A DNA stretch of 64,000 nt from Wenyingzhuangia sp. 2_MG-2023 (GCF_030548295.1 NZ_JAUOSB010000002.1:250001-314000); one strand, 5' to 3'; positions 1-6,706 are shown, numbered from the stretch's first letter. Made by a program: numbers and translations. Notes: generated by a model from the letters alone, not told the origin.

Positions 1-276
1 TTTTTTATGTGAAGTAACTAACCAAATAGCAAGAAACCATTTTTGCAATGGCATTTTAGTATTGTCAAATATAGTTTGAGTTCTTACGTTGAAGTATTTA
101 CCTGTATTTTTACACTTGTATTTATTACCTTTACAGTTATAAACCTTAGAGGTGTTATCAAAAGGACTTACAACGTTTCCGTTCCAACGTAATTTTTCTA
201 AATGATTGATGCAAGCTTGCTCATTTGGGAAAGCGTTTATAAGTTCTAATATAGAGTTAAAGTCGTTGCTAATCAT
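1..276 (-). CDS. IS1595-family transposase, N-terminal part (cut by window edge)
   Basis: The minus strand is open from an ATG at 276 to the window edge, giving 92 residues with no stop. The order HLEKLRW, SPFD, KYKCKNTGKYFNVRT, TIFDNT, PLQKWFLAIWL and TSHKK is the N-terminal zinc-ribbon and start of the DDE domain of IS1595/ISXO2-type transposases. In the usual ribbon the second pair of cysteines is CxxC, but here it reads KCKNTGK, so one cysteine is missing. The catalytic DDE residues lie beyond the window. It sits at the left end of the prophage-like block, so it may have inserted into that element or be carried by it. Family call is by motif recognition. Confidence 0.8.
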   Translation of the reverse strand, partial: MISNDFNSILELINAFPNEQACINHLEKLRWNGNVVSPFDNTSKVYNCKGNKYKCKNTGKYFNVRTQTIFDNTKMPLQKWFLAIWLVTSHKK

Positions 277-313
277 TGTATTATCATTTTGATAAAACAA
301 ATATAGAACTTAA

Positions 314-343
314 TTACACTAAAACCTAATTAGATTAGTGTAA
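314..343. terminator. Inverted repeat between the small ORF and the IS1595 gene
   Basis: TTACACTAA (314-322) and TTAGTGTAA (335-343) form a perfect 9-bp inverted repeat with a 12-base loop, just after the stop of the minus-strand gene at 346-477. There is no long U-run, so it may be a weak terminator or part of a terminal repeat of the neighbouring IS. Confidence 0.35.
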
Positions 344-345
344 AA

Positions 346-477
346 TTATATATAGTTACCTTCTTTTTTTATCTCAGAAATTACATCATTCATTAAATCT
401 ATACTAATGTTGTTTTCAAACAAGTAGCTTTGAGAGTTTTTAAATTTATGCTTTATGTCTTTTATGATTTTTTCCAT
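346..477 (-). CDS. Small conserved-looking phage protein, 43 aa
   Basis: This short reading frame begins MEKIIKDIKHKFKNS and ends KKEGNYI. Its ATG overlaps the stop codon of the gene upstream (GATTAATGG), which suggests translational coupling and supports the start. The predicted protein is charged and helical with no recognisable domain. It is the last gene of the minus-strand run before the IS1595 transposase. Function unknown. Confidence 0.5.
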   Translation of the reverse strand: MEKIIKDIKHKFKNSQSYLFENNISIDLMNDVISEIKKEGNYI

Positions 478-926
478 TAATCAATAATTTTAAGTTGCTT
501 TAATAGTCTCTTTAACTCAGATTTGTTTTTAATAACACCGTTAAAAAGTGTTTTATTATGTTCGTGAGTTCCAGAAGATATGTGATATTCATTTTCCTTG
601 TTATAAGATTTTAATATCTGAAAAGGATTTTCATCATTATTGTTGTGATACCAGTCAGAAGATACTAACTTAAATCCTAAACTTTCAATATCTTCATGGT
701 CCAGGTGTTTTACTCTAACTTCTATATCGTCAGATTCACTATCAATAGCATTTTGTATCATTTGAATCTCTGAAAGGTCACCTTCTGAACTACCTGCAGA
801 AAACTCTACTAAAGCCCAGTAACCTTTTGTGCAATCCAAATAACCCCATAAATTAGATTTGTAAGAATACTCAAAACCCACATGGAATTCTTCTAAACTA
901 GGTGTGTAATATTTATTTTCCATCAA
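477..926 (-). CDS. Hypothetical prophage protein, 149 aa
   Basis: No function recognised. The N-terminus contains EEFHVGFEYSY, a pattern I associate with small proteins scattered in Bacteroidota prophages, followed by a mixed alpha/beta stretch and a lysine-rich C-terminal helix (KSELKRLLKQLKIID). It has no signal peptide or membrane segment. It is followed two bases upstream by the 929-1282 gene, so 477, 929 and 1286 are a tight minus-strand operon. Two methionines open the frame; either could be used. Confidence 0.6.
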   Translation of the reverse strand: MMENKYYTPSLEEFHVGFEYSYKSNLWGYLDCTKGYWALVEFSAGSSEGDLSEIQMIQNAIDSESDDIEVRVKHLDHEDIESLGFKLVSSDWYHNNNDENPFQILKSYNKENEYHISSGTHEHNKTLFNGVIKNKSELKRLLKQLKIID

Positions 927-928
927 TT

Positions 929-1282
929 TTAATTTTTAAAAAATTCGGTGTAATAATCCTTTTCGTTATCTGAAACTCCTTTAATACAAACAACAGCATT
1001 ATTCATCCAAAATAAAGAAGATAATTGAATGTGGCATTTATAATCATCTTCTTTTAAGGTGTAAAACAAAGTTCCCCTCTTATCTTCCCATACTTTAAAT
1101 TCTCCGCCTAATTCCCATATATGTTTTGGAGATACTATTGTTTCGCCAATTTGCTCCATCATTTTTTCTTTAAAATCAAACAACATTAATTTCATTTCTC
1201 CAAAAATAGGTTTTGTTCTTACTAAAACTAATGTTTGTCCTGCTGTAATTTTATTTCCTTTCCAATCTGTTAAATTTTCCAT
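929..1282 (-). CDS. Hypothetical prophage protein, 117 aa
   Basis: A soluble protein with no recognised domain. It begins MENLTDWKGNKI, which resembles the start of small beta-rich phage proteins that handle a substrate with a WKGN motif, but I cannot assign a function. It is packed between the 149-residue gene and the GNAT-like gene with gaps of 2-3 bases, so the three are probably co-transcribed as prophage cargo. Confidence 0.6.
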   Translation of the reverse strand: MENLTDWKGNKITAGQTLVLVRTKPIFGEMKLMLFDFKEKMMEQIGETIVSPKHIWELGGEFKVWEDKRGTLFYTLKEDDYKCHIQLSSLFWMNNAVVCIKGVSDNEKDYYTEFFKN

Positions 1283-1285
1283 AAT

Positions 1286-1699
1286 CTATAATTTACAAGT
1301 CATTTCTTTGGTGTTTTCAGATCCTATAACAAAACCACAGTCTAGGTAATGTTGTACTAATTTAGGGTTGTTTAAAGACGAAAACAACATCTTTACCCCT
1401 TTATTTTTTGCAGCTTGTTTTAAAACCTCAATTAAAGTATGCAATGCTTCTGCACGAATATCTTTATCCCTTACTTTGTTGGTAGAAACAATAAATTCTA
1501 AAAGCCCAAAAGCTCTAGCGTTGGTAAAATAAACAAACCCGGCACAAATATTTTCTCCATCTAAAGAAATTATAATACCGTGCCTTAAATCGTCTAACAG
1601 ATCCGTGCTTGGTGGTACAGACCATCGGTGAAATTTCCACCATTCAACTAATTCTGGATAATCCTCTATTGTTGTTAATCTTGCTTTTAAATTAAACAT
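1286..1699 (-). CDS. GNAT-like N-acetyltransferase, 137 aa
   Basis: The length and layout fit a small GNAT fold: an N-terminal strand (KARLTTIEDYPELVEWW), a central beta hairpin (ENICAGFVYFTN), a helix before the acetyl-CoA loop (ALHTLIEVLKQAAKNKG) and a C-terminal strand with LVQHYLDCGFVIGSEN, where the Y-x-x-C-G-F turn is characteristic. The Q/R-x-x-G-x-G/A loop is not clear, so acetyl-CoA binding is inferred from overall pattern. Similar proteins occur in tailed-phage genomes as accessory cargo. The substrate is unknown. Confidence 0.6.
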   Translation of the reverse strand: MFNLKARLTTIEDYPELVEWWKFHRWSVPPSTDLLDDLRHGIIISLDGENICAGFVYFTNARAFGLLEFIVSTNKVRDKDIRAEALHTLIEVLKQAAKNKGVKMLFSSLNNPKLVQHYLDCGFVIGSENTKEMTCKL

Positions 1700-1753
1700 G
1701 GTTATTTACTTGTAAAAATTGTTTTATATAAAAAGGTGATGTTTTTGGGGTGT

Positions 1754-1803
1754 AACACTGGATAACATTACACCTTGCGTAATTAGTGATGTTATCCAGT
1801 GTT
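1754..1803. repeat. Perfect 15-bp inverted repeat at the left edge of the cassette-like array
   Basis: AACACTGGATAACAT (1754-1768) is exactly complementary to ATGTTATCCAGTGTT (1789-1803) across a 20-base loop. It lies in the gap after the 86-residue gene. The half-site AACACTGxATAA is shared with the palindrome near 2243 and with the element at 4813, which links it to the junction repeats further right rather than to a simple terminator. Confidence 0.75.
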
Positions 1804-1883
1804 GAGCTAAAATATGCCTGCCAACGCTCTTTGCCTTTGCCCGCAATAAACAAGCTTTGACAAGCACGTTTATTTTTTTGCCT

Positions 1884-2144
1884 TCAATACCTTCTATTCT
1901 TATTGGGAACTTCTTTTCCACAACTATCACAAGTATGCTTACCATAAGGTTCACCACTAACACCAACCGTACTAATACACTGGCAATAGTCTTCTTTAGT
2001 ATTTTCCGTAGGTAGTTTAAATTCTATCATTTTAACAAATTCAAGAGCTGAGTGTGCTAATCCATTTTTTTCTTGCTGATATTTCTCATCTCTTAATTCA
2101 ATTATTGTTTTTTTAAGACTTTCTATAATTATTTTGGTTTCCAT
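1884..2144 (-). CDS. Small Cys-rich phage protein, 86 aa
   Basis: The first 45 residues form a charged helix (IIESLKKTIIELRDEKYQQ), and the C-terminal third carries cysteines in CQC and CDSCGKEVPNK plus a histidine (GKHTCDSC), suggestive of a single small zinc site. Function unknown. It is the first unit of the run of isolated small genes separated by long repeats. A frame overlapping it at 1724-1966 lacks these features and was not taken. Confidence 0.55.
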   Translation of the reverse strand: METKIIIESLKKTIIELRDEKYQQEKNGLAHSALEFVKMIEFKLPTENTKEDYCQCISTVGVSGEPYGKHTCDSCGKEVPNKNRRY

Positions 2145-2160
2145 AAATTGATGTTTTATT

Positions 2161-2385
2161 ATTTGAATTTCAGTTAACGCAAACAGGTTTTACAACCACT
2201 TTACTACACCGTTTAAATGCCGATGCTACGCATACATTAGCCAACACTGCATATAATTTAGTTGCGATTAGTCGATGCGTTTAGCAACCAAATCATATGC
2301 GAGGAATGTTGACAAGTAACTACTGTAAAAAACAGCCACAGTAGCCACGCTAAAACCAACTAGCCATATTCAGAAATATAACTAA
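2161..2385. repeat. Cassette junction A: noncoding palindromic spacer
   Basis: This 225-bp spacer holds several short inverted repeats: GTTGC(2261-2265)/GCAAC(2284-2288), and CTACTGT...ACAGTAG near 2325-2346. Motifs of the form AACACxGxxTAAA occur at 2205-2217 and 2243-2256. The 28-base GTTGC/GCAAC element matches one of identical length at 4243-4270. No gene is visible in it. Confidence 0.55.
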
Positions 2386-2394
2386 TTAGTTTTT
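2347..2394. repeat. 48-bp direct repeat, copy 1
   Basis: This block is 46 of 48 bases identical to 3679-3726. It starts ACGCTAAAACC and ends TAATTAGTTTTT. The stop codon of the adjacent minus-strand gene (2386-2388) lies inside the repeat, at the same place as the stop of the other gene in copy 2, so both proteins end in Lys-Asn. Confidence 0.85.
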
Positions 2395-2637
2395 TTCTAA
2401 ATACTCTAAACCTTTATCTGTTATTTCAAAATCACCCCTGCATCCACAAGTACACCCATCAATCAAACCTCTTTTTTTTAATTGTCTCATTTTTGCTAAT
2501 TGCAATTTAATAGGTGTTTCCTTTGGCATTACGTCTTGAACAGTAGGCATGGAGTAACCATTCCCATAAGTACACCAACAATCTTTTTCTTTTAGAAATT
2601 CTAGTATAGGTTTGTCTAATACATCCTTACATTTCAT
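2386..2637 (-). CDS. Small Cys-rich winged-helix-like protein, 83 aa
   Basis: The sequence contains LQLAKMRQLKKRGLIDGCTCGCRGDFEITDKGLEYLEKN, here described rather than quoted further, which has the look of a winged helix (recognition helix, then a wing with a D-x-x-I-T-x-K-G strand as in small transcription regulators). A CWCTYG motif near residue 20 and CTCGC near 62 could bind metal. Function unknown. Its last codons lie in the 48-bp repeat shared with the 142-residue gene. Confidence 0.55.
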   Translation of the reverse strand: MKCKDVLDKPILEFLKEKDCWCTYGNGYSMPTVQDVMPKETPIKLQLAKMRQLKKRGLIDGCTCGCRGDFEITDKGLEYLEKN

Positions 2638-2843
2638 AATATTTAATTTTAATAATTTATAACTCAGTAACTCCGTATTTGCCTACGGCAGGCTGTTTTT
2701 TACAGTAGCAACTAGCAACACACGCTAAAAATAATTAGTTCCGTGCTTTCCTAAAGTTTTGTTCTTGTTTTTTAAGTGAGTATCATTCGTGATACTCTGT
2801 GATTGTTTACCTAACTATTCCTAGCTAATAAGTTAGCAAACAT
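2638..2843. repeat. Cassette junction B: noncoding repeat spacer
   Basis: The spacer contains TTTGCCTACGGCA at 2678-2690 and AACACACGCTAAAA at 2717-2730, both repeated in the same order and spacing in the spacer at 3441-3717. Similarity between the two continues for about 90 bp (shared GTGCTTT and AAAGTTTTGT further on). A local hairpin CTGTTTTTTACAG is also present. No gene seen. Confidence 0.65.
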
Positions 2844-3122
2844 TTACTTATTTGGTTTATTTAAGTATAAGCTATGTAGTTCACTATTTGTAAACTCATT
2901 ACCAAAACCATCACGCCAGTTCCCATCTGCAAACATTGTAAACTCGTTTTTACCTATCCAATTAGCATAGTCTTTTAAACGTTTGCTAACACCGTATAAC
3001 CGTAATTGCTCTTCAAGCGCACTTGCATACTTCTCTAATGCTTGTAAGTAACTTTTATCATTATATTTATTAAAATACTCATCTTGCATTTTTATTCTTT
3101 CGTTTCTATTTGGTCTGTCCAT
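2844..3122 (-). CDS. Hypothetical small protein, 92 aa
   Basis: A soluble, charged protein with a helical first half (YLQALEKYASALEEQLRLYG) and a C-terminal part containing FADGNWRDGFGNEFTNSE. No domain recognised. It stands alone between two palindromic spacers, as the other genes of this array do, with no close neighbour to suggest a partner. Confidence 0.5.
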   Translation of the reverse strand: MDRPNRNERIKMQDEYFNKYNDKSYLQALEKYASALEEQLRLYGVSKRLKDYANWIGKNEFTMFADGNWRDGFGNEFTNSELHSLYLNKPNK

Positions 3123-3206
3123 TTTTACTAATTTTAGTTTATAATTCCACGCAACTACGGTTATACAAGACCGTTGTAGCTAATTGTTGCAAAAAGCCCA
3201 CAGTAG
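3123..3206. repeat. Cassette junction C: short imperfect palindrome
   Basis: GCAACTACGGT and ACCGTTGTAGC flank an eight-base loop near 3150-3180 as an imperfect inverted repeat with swapped bases, the kind of bulged palindrome seen in the other spacers. The sequence CTACTGTGGGCTTTTTGC (minus strand) is shared with spacers A and D. Confidence 0.5.
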
Positions 3207-3440
3207 CTATGTGTTTATTCTCTTTTCATATTCTTCTTTATCAACCATAATAAGTAAAGGGAATCTTTTTTGCCTAACCATTTCTAAGTGAGTGCTACCA
3301 TCTATACCCATAGTAACCAACGCTCCTTGCTCTACATTTTTACTATCAACAAAATAAGGGCTAACCGCTACAAATCTAGTGTCGTTTTTAACATCGTCTT
3401 GGTGCATTTCGTGTATTGTATCAAATTTACTTTTACTCAT
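3207..3440 (-). CDS. Hypothetical small protein, 77 aa
   Basis: A compact beta-rich protein (RFVAVSPYFVDSKN, VTMGIDGSTHLEMV, FPLLIMVDKEEYEK) with no recognised family. It has no signal peptide, membrane segment or cysteine cluster. It is one unit of the cassette-like array, separated from its neighbours by palindromic spacers. Function unknown. Confidence 0.5.
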   Translation of the reverse strand: MSKSKFDTIHEMHQDDVKNDTRFVAVSPYFVDSKNVEQGALVTMGIDGSTHLEMVRQKRFPLLIMVDKEEYEKRINT

Positions 3441-3717
3441 AATTTTATTTTTAATTATTAATATTTATTCCTTGGTGTAATGGGGTTTGCCTACGGCATG
3501 GGCTTTTTACAAAAACTAGCCACAACACACGCTAAAGTCAAGCTTACTTTTGTGCTTTTTCAAAGTTTTGTCCTAGTCTACTCGCTTTCGGTTTCGGTTC
3601 GAAATGTCTCCGACCTTTCAAGCCTAACCTTAGCTAAGTAAGTTCAACGTAATTACTGCAAAAATAAGCCCAGTAACAACGCTAAAACCAACTAGCCATA
3701 TTCGAAAATATAACTAA
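3441..3717. repeat. Cassette junction D: longest repeat spacer
   Basis: Two related parts are visible. The left part (TTTGCCTACGGCA at 3486-3498, AACACACGCTAAA at 3524-3536) parallels spacer B. The right part carries TTACTG/CAGTAA and leads into copy 2 of the 48-bp repeat. The middle, about 3585-3640, is richer in G and C than its surroundings (CGCTTTCGGTTTCGGTTCG). No gene is seen in it, so it may be two junctions with a lost gene between them. Confidence 0.6.
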
Positions 3718-3726
3718 TTAGTTTTT
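3679..3726. repeat. 48-bp direct repeat, copy 2
   Basis: Matches 2347-2394 at 46 of 48 positions. The stop codon of the minus-strand gene at 3718 falls inside it, exactly as in copy 1. The repeat therefore runs from noncoding DNA into the last two codons of two otherwise unrelated genes. Confidence 0.85.
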
Positions 3727-4146
3727 GAATAAAATAACTAGAATGCCTATTATAGCTAAAATCCAACCTGTAACACTAACTCCTGTAAATAATCTTATTC
3801 TGTTTCTTAAAACAGCCTTAGCACTCTTTATAGCGTTGATATTGTAAATTATATCTCCGAAAGCATTTTCTAATAAATTAGCAGCTTTTTCTTCCGCAAC
3901 TTGAACTATTTTTCTTTTATCTTTATCTGAAATAGGAAACTTACTATTCCAATCGCTAACATAAGCACTTGCCTTAATCTTAATTTTATTATCAAAATCA
4001 GTAACTTTAGGCTCTATGCTAATAGCATACGTTCCATTTTTTTGATACAATTCATCAGCTCTTTTTTCTATTTCAGCTTCATTCATTTCAGCTTTTTCAA
4101 CTAAATCATCATACTGTGTTTTTCTTAATTGTACTATATTTTCCAT
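3718..4146 (-). CDS. Tail-anchored membrane protein, 142 aa
   Basis: The first about 110 residues are soluble and charged, with a helical N-terminus (YDDLVEKAEMNEAEIEKRADELYQ) and a central beta part. A single hydrophobic segment sits near residues 117-138 (VSVTGWILAIIGILVILF) and is followed by Lys-Asn. There is no signal peptide, so it is predicted to be C-terminally anchored with the bulk in the cytoplasm. The family is not recognised. Its stop lies in the 48-bp repeat. Confidence 0.55.
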   Translation of the reverse strand: MENIVQLRKTQYDDLVEKAEMNEAEIEKRADELYQKNGTYAISIEPKVTDFDNKIKIKASAYVSDWNSKFPISDKDKRKIVQVAEEKAANLLENAFGDIIYNINAIKSAKAVLRNRIRLFTGVSVTGWILAIIGILVILFKN

Positions 4147-4293
4147 TTTATTTGTTTTTACTTTTTTATAATTCGTAACTCCGTGTTTGCCTACGGCAGG
4201 CTTATTTTTTCAGTAACTCCGCAGAACAACCAATAAAAATCAGTTGCAAAGAGTAGCTACGTGTAGCAACCAATTCTTATCGTGTGCAGTTAT
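4147..4293. repeat. Cassette junction E
   Basis: Contains TTTGCCTACGGCA (4186-4198) flanked by two copies of GTAACTCCG, and a 28-base element GTTGC(4243-4247)/GCAAC(4266-4270) related to the one at 2261-2288. No gene is visible. Confidence 0.55.
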
Positions 4294-4509
4294 CTACAAC
4301 ACTAATATTTCCGTGTCAAAGTCATATCCGTTTTCTTCATCTAACCAACAACAATGTGATTGATGTCCTTCTACATTACCATTCCATTTTACAACAAGCC
4401 CATCATCGTAAGCGTGTATTTTCACATAAATATCTTTTGGCACATCATCACCAATAAAGTTAAATCTTGCACCTATCGGAGCATCTTTGAATTTCATTTT
4501 TATACTCAT
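4294..4509 (-). CDS. Hypothetical small protein, 71 aa
   Basis: A small beta-rich protein beginning MSIKMKFKDAPIGARFNF and containing DIYVKIHAYDDGLVVKWNG. The pattern of short strands with a late HQSHCCW resembles small phage proteins of SH3- or OB-like size, but no family is assigned. It lies alone between junction spacers E and F. Confidence 0.5.
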   Translation of the reverse strand: MSIKMKFKDAPIGARFNFIGDDVPKDIYVKIHAYDDGLVVKWNGNVEGHQSHCCWLDEENGYDFDTEILVL

Positions 4510-4615
4510 ATCATTAAATTTTAGTTGTTAAGCCCGTGCAGTAGATAACACAGGCTATAAAATCATTTCGTTCCTCAACGCTTCACAGCCAAAGCGTTGT
4601 AAAAAATTGTAAAAT
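4510..4615. repeat. Cassette junction F with 8-bp palindrome
   Basis: CAACGCTT (4576-4583) and AAGCGTTG (4592-4599) form a perfect inverted repeat with an eight-base loop. No gene is visible in the spacer. Confidence 0.5.
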
Positions 4616-4789
4616 TTATATCTTTTTCAAGTAGCTAAATCGCCATCCAAATATTTGTATAACTTTTCTTTTACCAATTCTTTCGCTAAAAAGTAAAGGT
4701 TCTGTTTTTAAGTTTTTGCCAACTATTCCACGTCCAAATATTCGGAACCAAAAAAAGTTTGTCCTTTTATAATAAGTTATTGCTTTCAT
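4616..4789 (-). CDS. Small basic protein, 57 aa
   Basis: A short frame starting at an ATG at 4789 and beginning MKAITYYKRTNFFWFRIFGR. It is rich in aromatic and basic residues (GRGIVGKNL, FGWRFSYLKKI), a composition I have seen in short orphan proteins of flavobacterial mobile DNA. No domain. The start is preceded by an A-rich leader 30 bases after the palindrome of junction G, the same arrangement as in the neighbouring units. Confidence 0.5.
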   Translation of the reverse strand: MKAITYYKRTNFFWFRIFGRGIVGKNLKTEPLLFSERIGKRKVIQIFGWRFSYLKKI

Positions 4790-4991
4790 AATGTAAATTT
4801 TAAAACTTTTAACAACACCGTATAAAATTAAAAGCGGTTTAGTGCCTTATCGGTGTTGGTTAATATTAATTTAATTCTGTTCTTTAATCAATGTTTGTGC
4901 TGTTCTAATCGTACTATTCCTAGCTAAGTAAGCAGTGCATTAAAACGTTCGCTTCGCCACAACAACACAGAGTATAAATAATAAAAATTAC
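4790..4991. repeat. Cassette junction G
   Basis: CAACACCG (4813-4820) and CGGTGTTG (4851-4858) form a perfect inverted repeat around a 30-base loop. A second motif copy, AACACAGAGTATAAA, lies near 4965-4979. The stretch ACTTAGCTA (minus strand) near 4920 is shared with spacers B and D. Confidence 0.6.
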
Positions 4992-5150
4992 TTACTTCTG
5001 TCTTAATTTAGCAATTGCCCTGTTTAAGGTCGCTCTATTCATTTCATAAACACCTTCTAAACTCTTAACGTAATCTCTTACTATTTTAGGGCATTTCTTC
5101 AACTCGGCTTTCGCTTGGTTGGTATCTATATTTTTAACTTGTATGCTCAT
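4992..5150 (-). CDS. Small basic protein, 52 aa
   Basis: A frame from an ATG at 5150 starting MSIQVKNIDTNQAKAELKK and ending NRAIAKLRQK. It is mostly helical and basic with a single cysteine. No family is recognised. Function unknown. It is the rightmost isolated unit of the cassette-like run. Confidence 0.45.
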   Translation of the reverse strand: MSIQVKNIDTNQAKAELKKCPKIVRDYVKSLEGVYEMNRATLNRAIAKLRQK

Positions 5151-5266
5151 AATCCGTAATTTTTAAAATTCATATTCAAACCGTTATCTATCCTTACTCG
5201 GTAACTTGTTTTTGTGTTTTTAATTTCTGTGTTTAATTATCGGCAACTTCTTATAGCCACAAACCG
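5151..5266. repeat. Junction H with 18-bp direct repeats
   Basis: AAACCGTTATCTATCCTT at 5178-5195 recurs with one mismatch at 5261-5278. The second copy contains the stop codon (5267-5269) of the neighbouring minus-strand gene, a third case of a repeat running into a gene end in this region. Confidence 0.65.
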
Positions 5267-5467
5267 TTATCTCTCCTTCCATTTAACCATATGTCCTTTA
5301 ACGCTATCATGGACTGATATTTTTCCTTCTTTTTTTAGACCTCTTAAAACTTCTTTTACTTTTTTAAAATCTCCAGGAATGTTTACTATTAAAATTCCGC
5401 AGTAGCCACCTGTTTTTTGATGGTATTCTTTTAGCTGAGATCGTATTTTATCTTTTAGGAAATCCAA
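5267..5467 (-). CDS. Small winged-helix-like protein, 66 aa
   Basis: The layout helix, helix (KKVKEVLRGLKKEGKISV), then a strand pair (SVKGHMVKWKER) resembles a minimal winged helix, suggesting nucleic-acid binding, but no family is recognised. The start overlaps the end of the 103-residue gene by 20 bases, as expected in compact phage operons. Confidence 0.5.
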   Translation of the reverse strand: MDFLKDKIRSQLKEYHQKTGGYCGILIVNIPGDFKKVKEVLRGLKKEGKISVHDSVKGHMVKWKER

Positions 5468-5759
5468 TGTATTTTTTTTTAAATTCTAGTGTACCTAAAA
5501 CGCTTAATGCGTGTGAAGCGTTATTATAGCCATCTTTAATAAATCTTTCTTCTATAGTTGTTTCTGGAATAGGTTTTTTCCTTACTGCCCCGTTAGATAT
5601 ATAACAATCATCTTTGTATATAACTCTTTTTTCTCCTACCAAATTATAGAATTCACTATCGTGTTGATGTTCTGATACTTTAAATTCATCGCCTATAGAT
5701 TGATTGTACCAAATATCTCTGAAAGAACTTTTTTTTATTTTAACCTTGATGAATTCCAT
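5448..5759 (-). CDS. Hypothetical phage protein, 103 aa
   Basis: A soluble protein with an N-terminal beta region (FIKVKIKKSSFRDIWYNQSIGDEFKV starts it, shown only in part) and a C-terminal helical end (YNNASHALSVLGTLEFKKK). No domain recognised. It begins two bases after the stop of the 314-residue gene, so it is in the same operon as the replication genes. Confidence 0.55.
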   Translation of the reverse strand: MEFIKVKIKKSSFRDIWYNQSIGDEFKVSEHQHDSEFYNLVGEKRVIYKDDCYISNGAVRKKPIPETTIEERFIKDGYNNASHALSVLGTLEFKKKYIGFPKR

Positions 5760-5761
5760 AA

Positions 5762-6706
5762 TTATTGGCTGTTCTTAATTTGGTTTTTGAAATATTGAAA
5801 CAAAATATACTCTCTACATAGTGACTGGATGTCTTGTTTTTTTTTAAGAACTTGATCTATCTTTTTTTTGATTGAATAGTTTTCCATTTCTATGCAATAT
5901 TTTTCTTCTTTTGATACAATTTCAGCTACTTTATCTGGAGACATTCCTTTTGATAAGAGTAATTTTACTTTTGCATTTCTTTTTAAAAGTTTTAGAGAGT
6001 CTGTGTTGTTTCCTTTTGATTTATATAGTTTTTTAAAAACAGCTTTTTTTACTTTTTCTTTAAAAGCTAAATCATGTTTTGGTAGTTGATTTTTTTTGTA
6101 AAGTTCATAATACAAATACAGCTTGTTGTTTGGCAGCTTGTTGTGTTTTTCAACATACAGATAACACTCAATAATTGCGTTTTGAATAATTTTATTAGTT
6201 TCTTCCTGTGATGGCTTAGAAGCTTCTATTTTTTTTTCAAATAGTTTTTTATTCTTTTTGATGTTGTTGTTTTTCCAATTCTCGAACTTTTTGAATATTT
6301 CAGACACGTAATCCGCATTAAATAGCTGAAAATGCTCTGTTTTATACTCGTACTGCGAATATCTTTCTAAATCAAACGCTTTATTTATCTCGACAAGAGA
6401 TAAGTGCTTAAAACACGTTAAAATCATTTTTATCAAATCTTCCAGTGTTGGAATGTCTATAAGTCCTTTAATCCCTAAAAAATTAGATTGTTTTGTGAGA
6501 ATTGCAGATAAAGCCTCATTAAACAAATCATACTCTATCTCATCAATTCTTTGTTTGGGTACTGATAAAAATTTAACAGGAGCTAAATTGCAAGTTTTAT
6601 TTAAGTGGGTTAGGAATGTTTCTGATGTTTTGTTGGTTAGTTCCAACTTCTGAAATTGATTGACGGTTAACTCTTGGCTCGTTACTGATAGCTTGTTGTT
6701 TTCCAT
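5762..6706 (-). CDS. Phage replication-associated protein, 314 aa
   Basis: The region from about residue 28 (SETFLTHLNKTCNLAPVKFL) to residue 145 (IFKKFENWKNNNIKK) matches a pattern I know from proteins next to DUF1376 genes in Bacteroidota prophages. The rest is lysine-rich and helical. No catalytic motif is seen, so a role as loader or accessory to replication is only inferred from position. The annotated ATG puts 110 bases inside the 3' end of the DUF1376 gene; a later start near residue 25 would reduce but not remove the overlap. Confidence 0.6.
   Translation of the reverse strand: MENNKLSVTSQELTVNQFQKLELTNKTSETFLTHLNKTCNLAPVKFLSVPKQRIDEIEYDLFNEALSAILTKQSNFLGIKGLIDIPTLEDLIKMILTCFKHLSLVEINKAFDLERYSQYEYKTEHFQLFNADYVSEIFKKFENWKNNNIKKNKKLFEKKIEASKPSQEETNKIIQNAIIECYLYVEKHNKLPNNKLYLYYELYKKNQLPKHDLAFKEKVKKAVFKKLYKSKGNNTDSLKLLKRNAKVKLLLSKGMSPDKVAEIVSKEEKYCIEMENYSIKKKIDQVLKKKQDIQSLCREYILFQYFKNQIKNSQ

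Noticed and set aside
1724-1966. 80-residue minus-strand frame
   Set aside because: Overlaps the Cys-rich 86-residue gene in another frame and runs through the 15-bp palindrome; no domain pattern.
1724-5280. Classic integron attC sites
   Set aside because: Palindromes are present but a clear GTTRRRY/RYYYAAC pair is not; kept only as 'cassette-like'.
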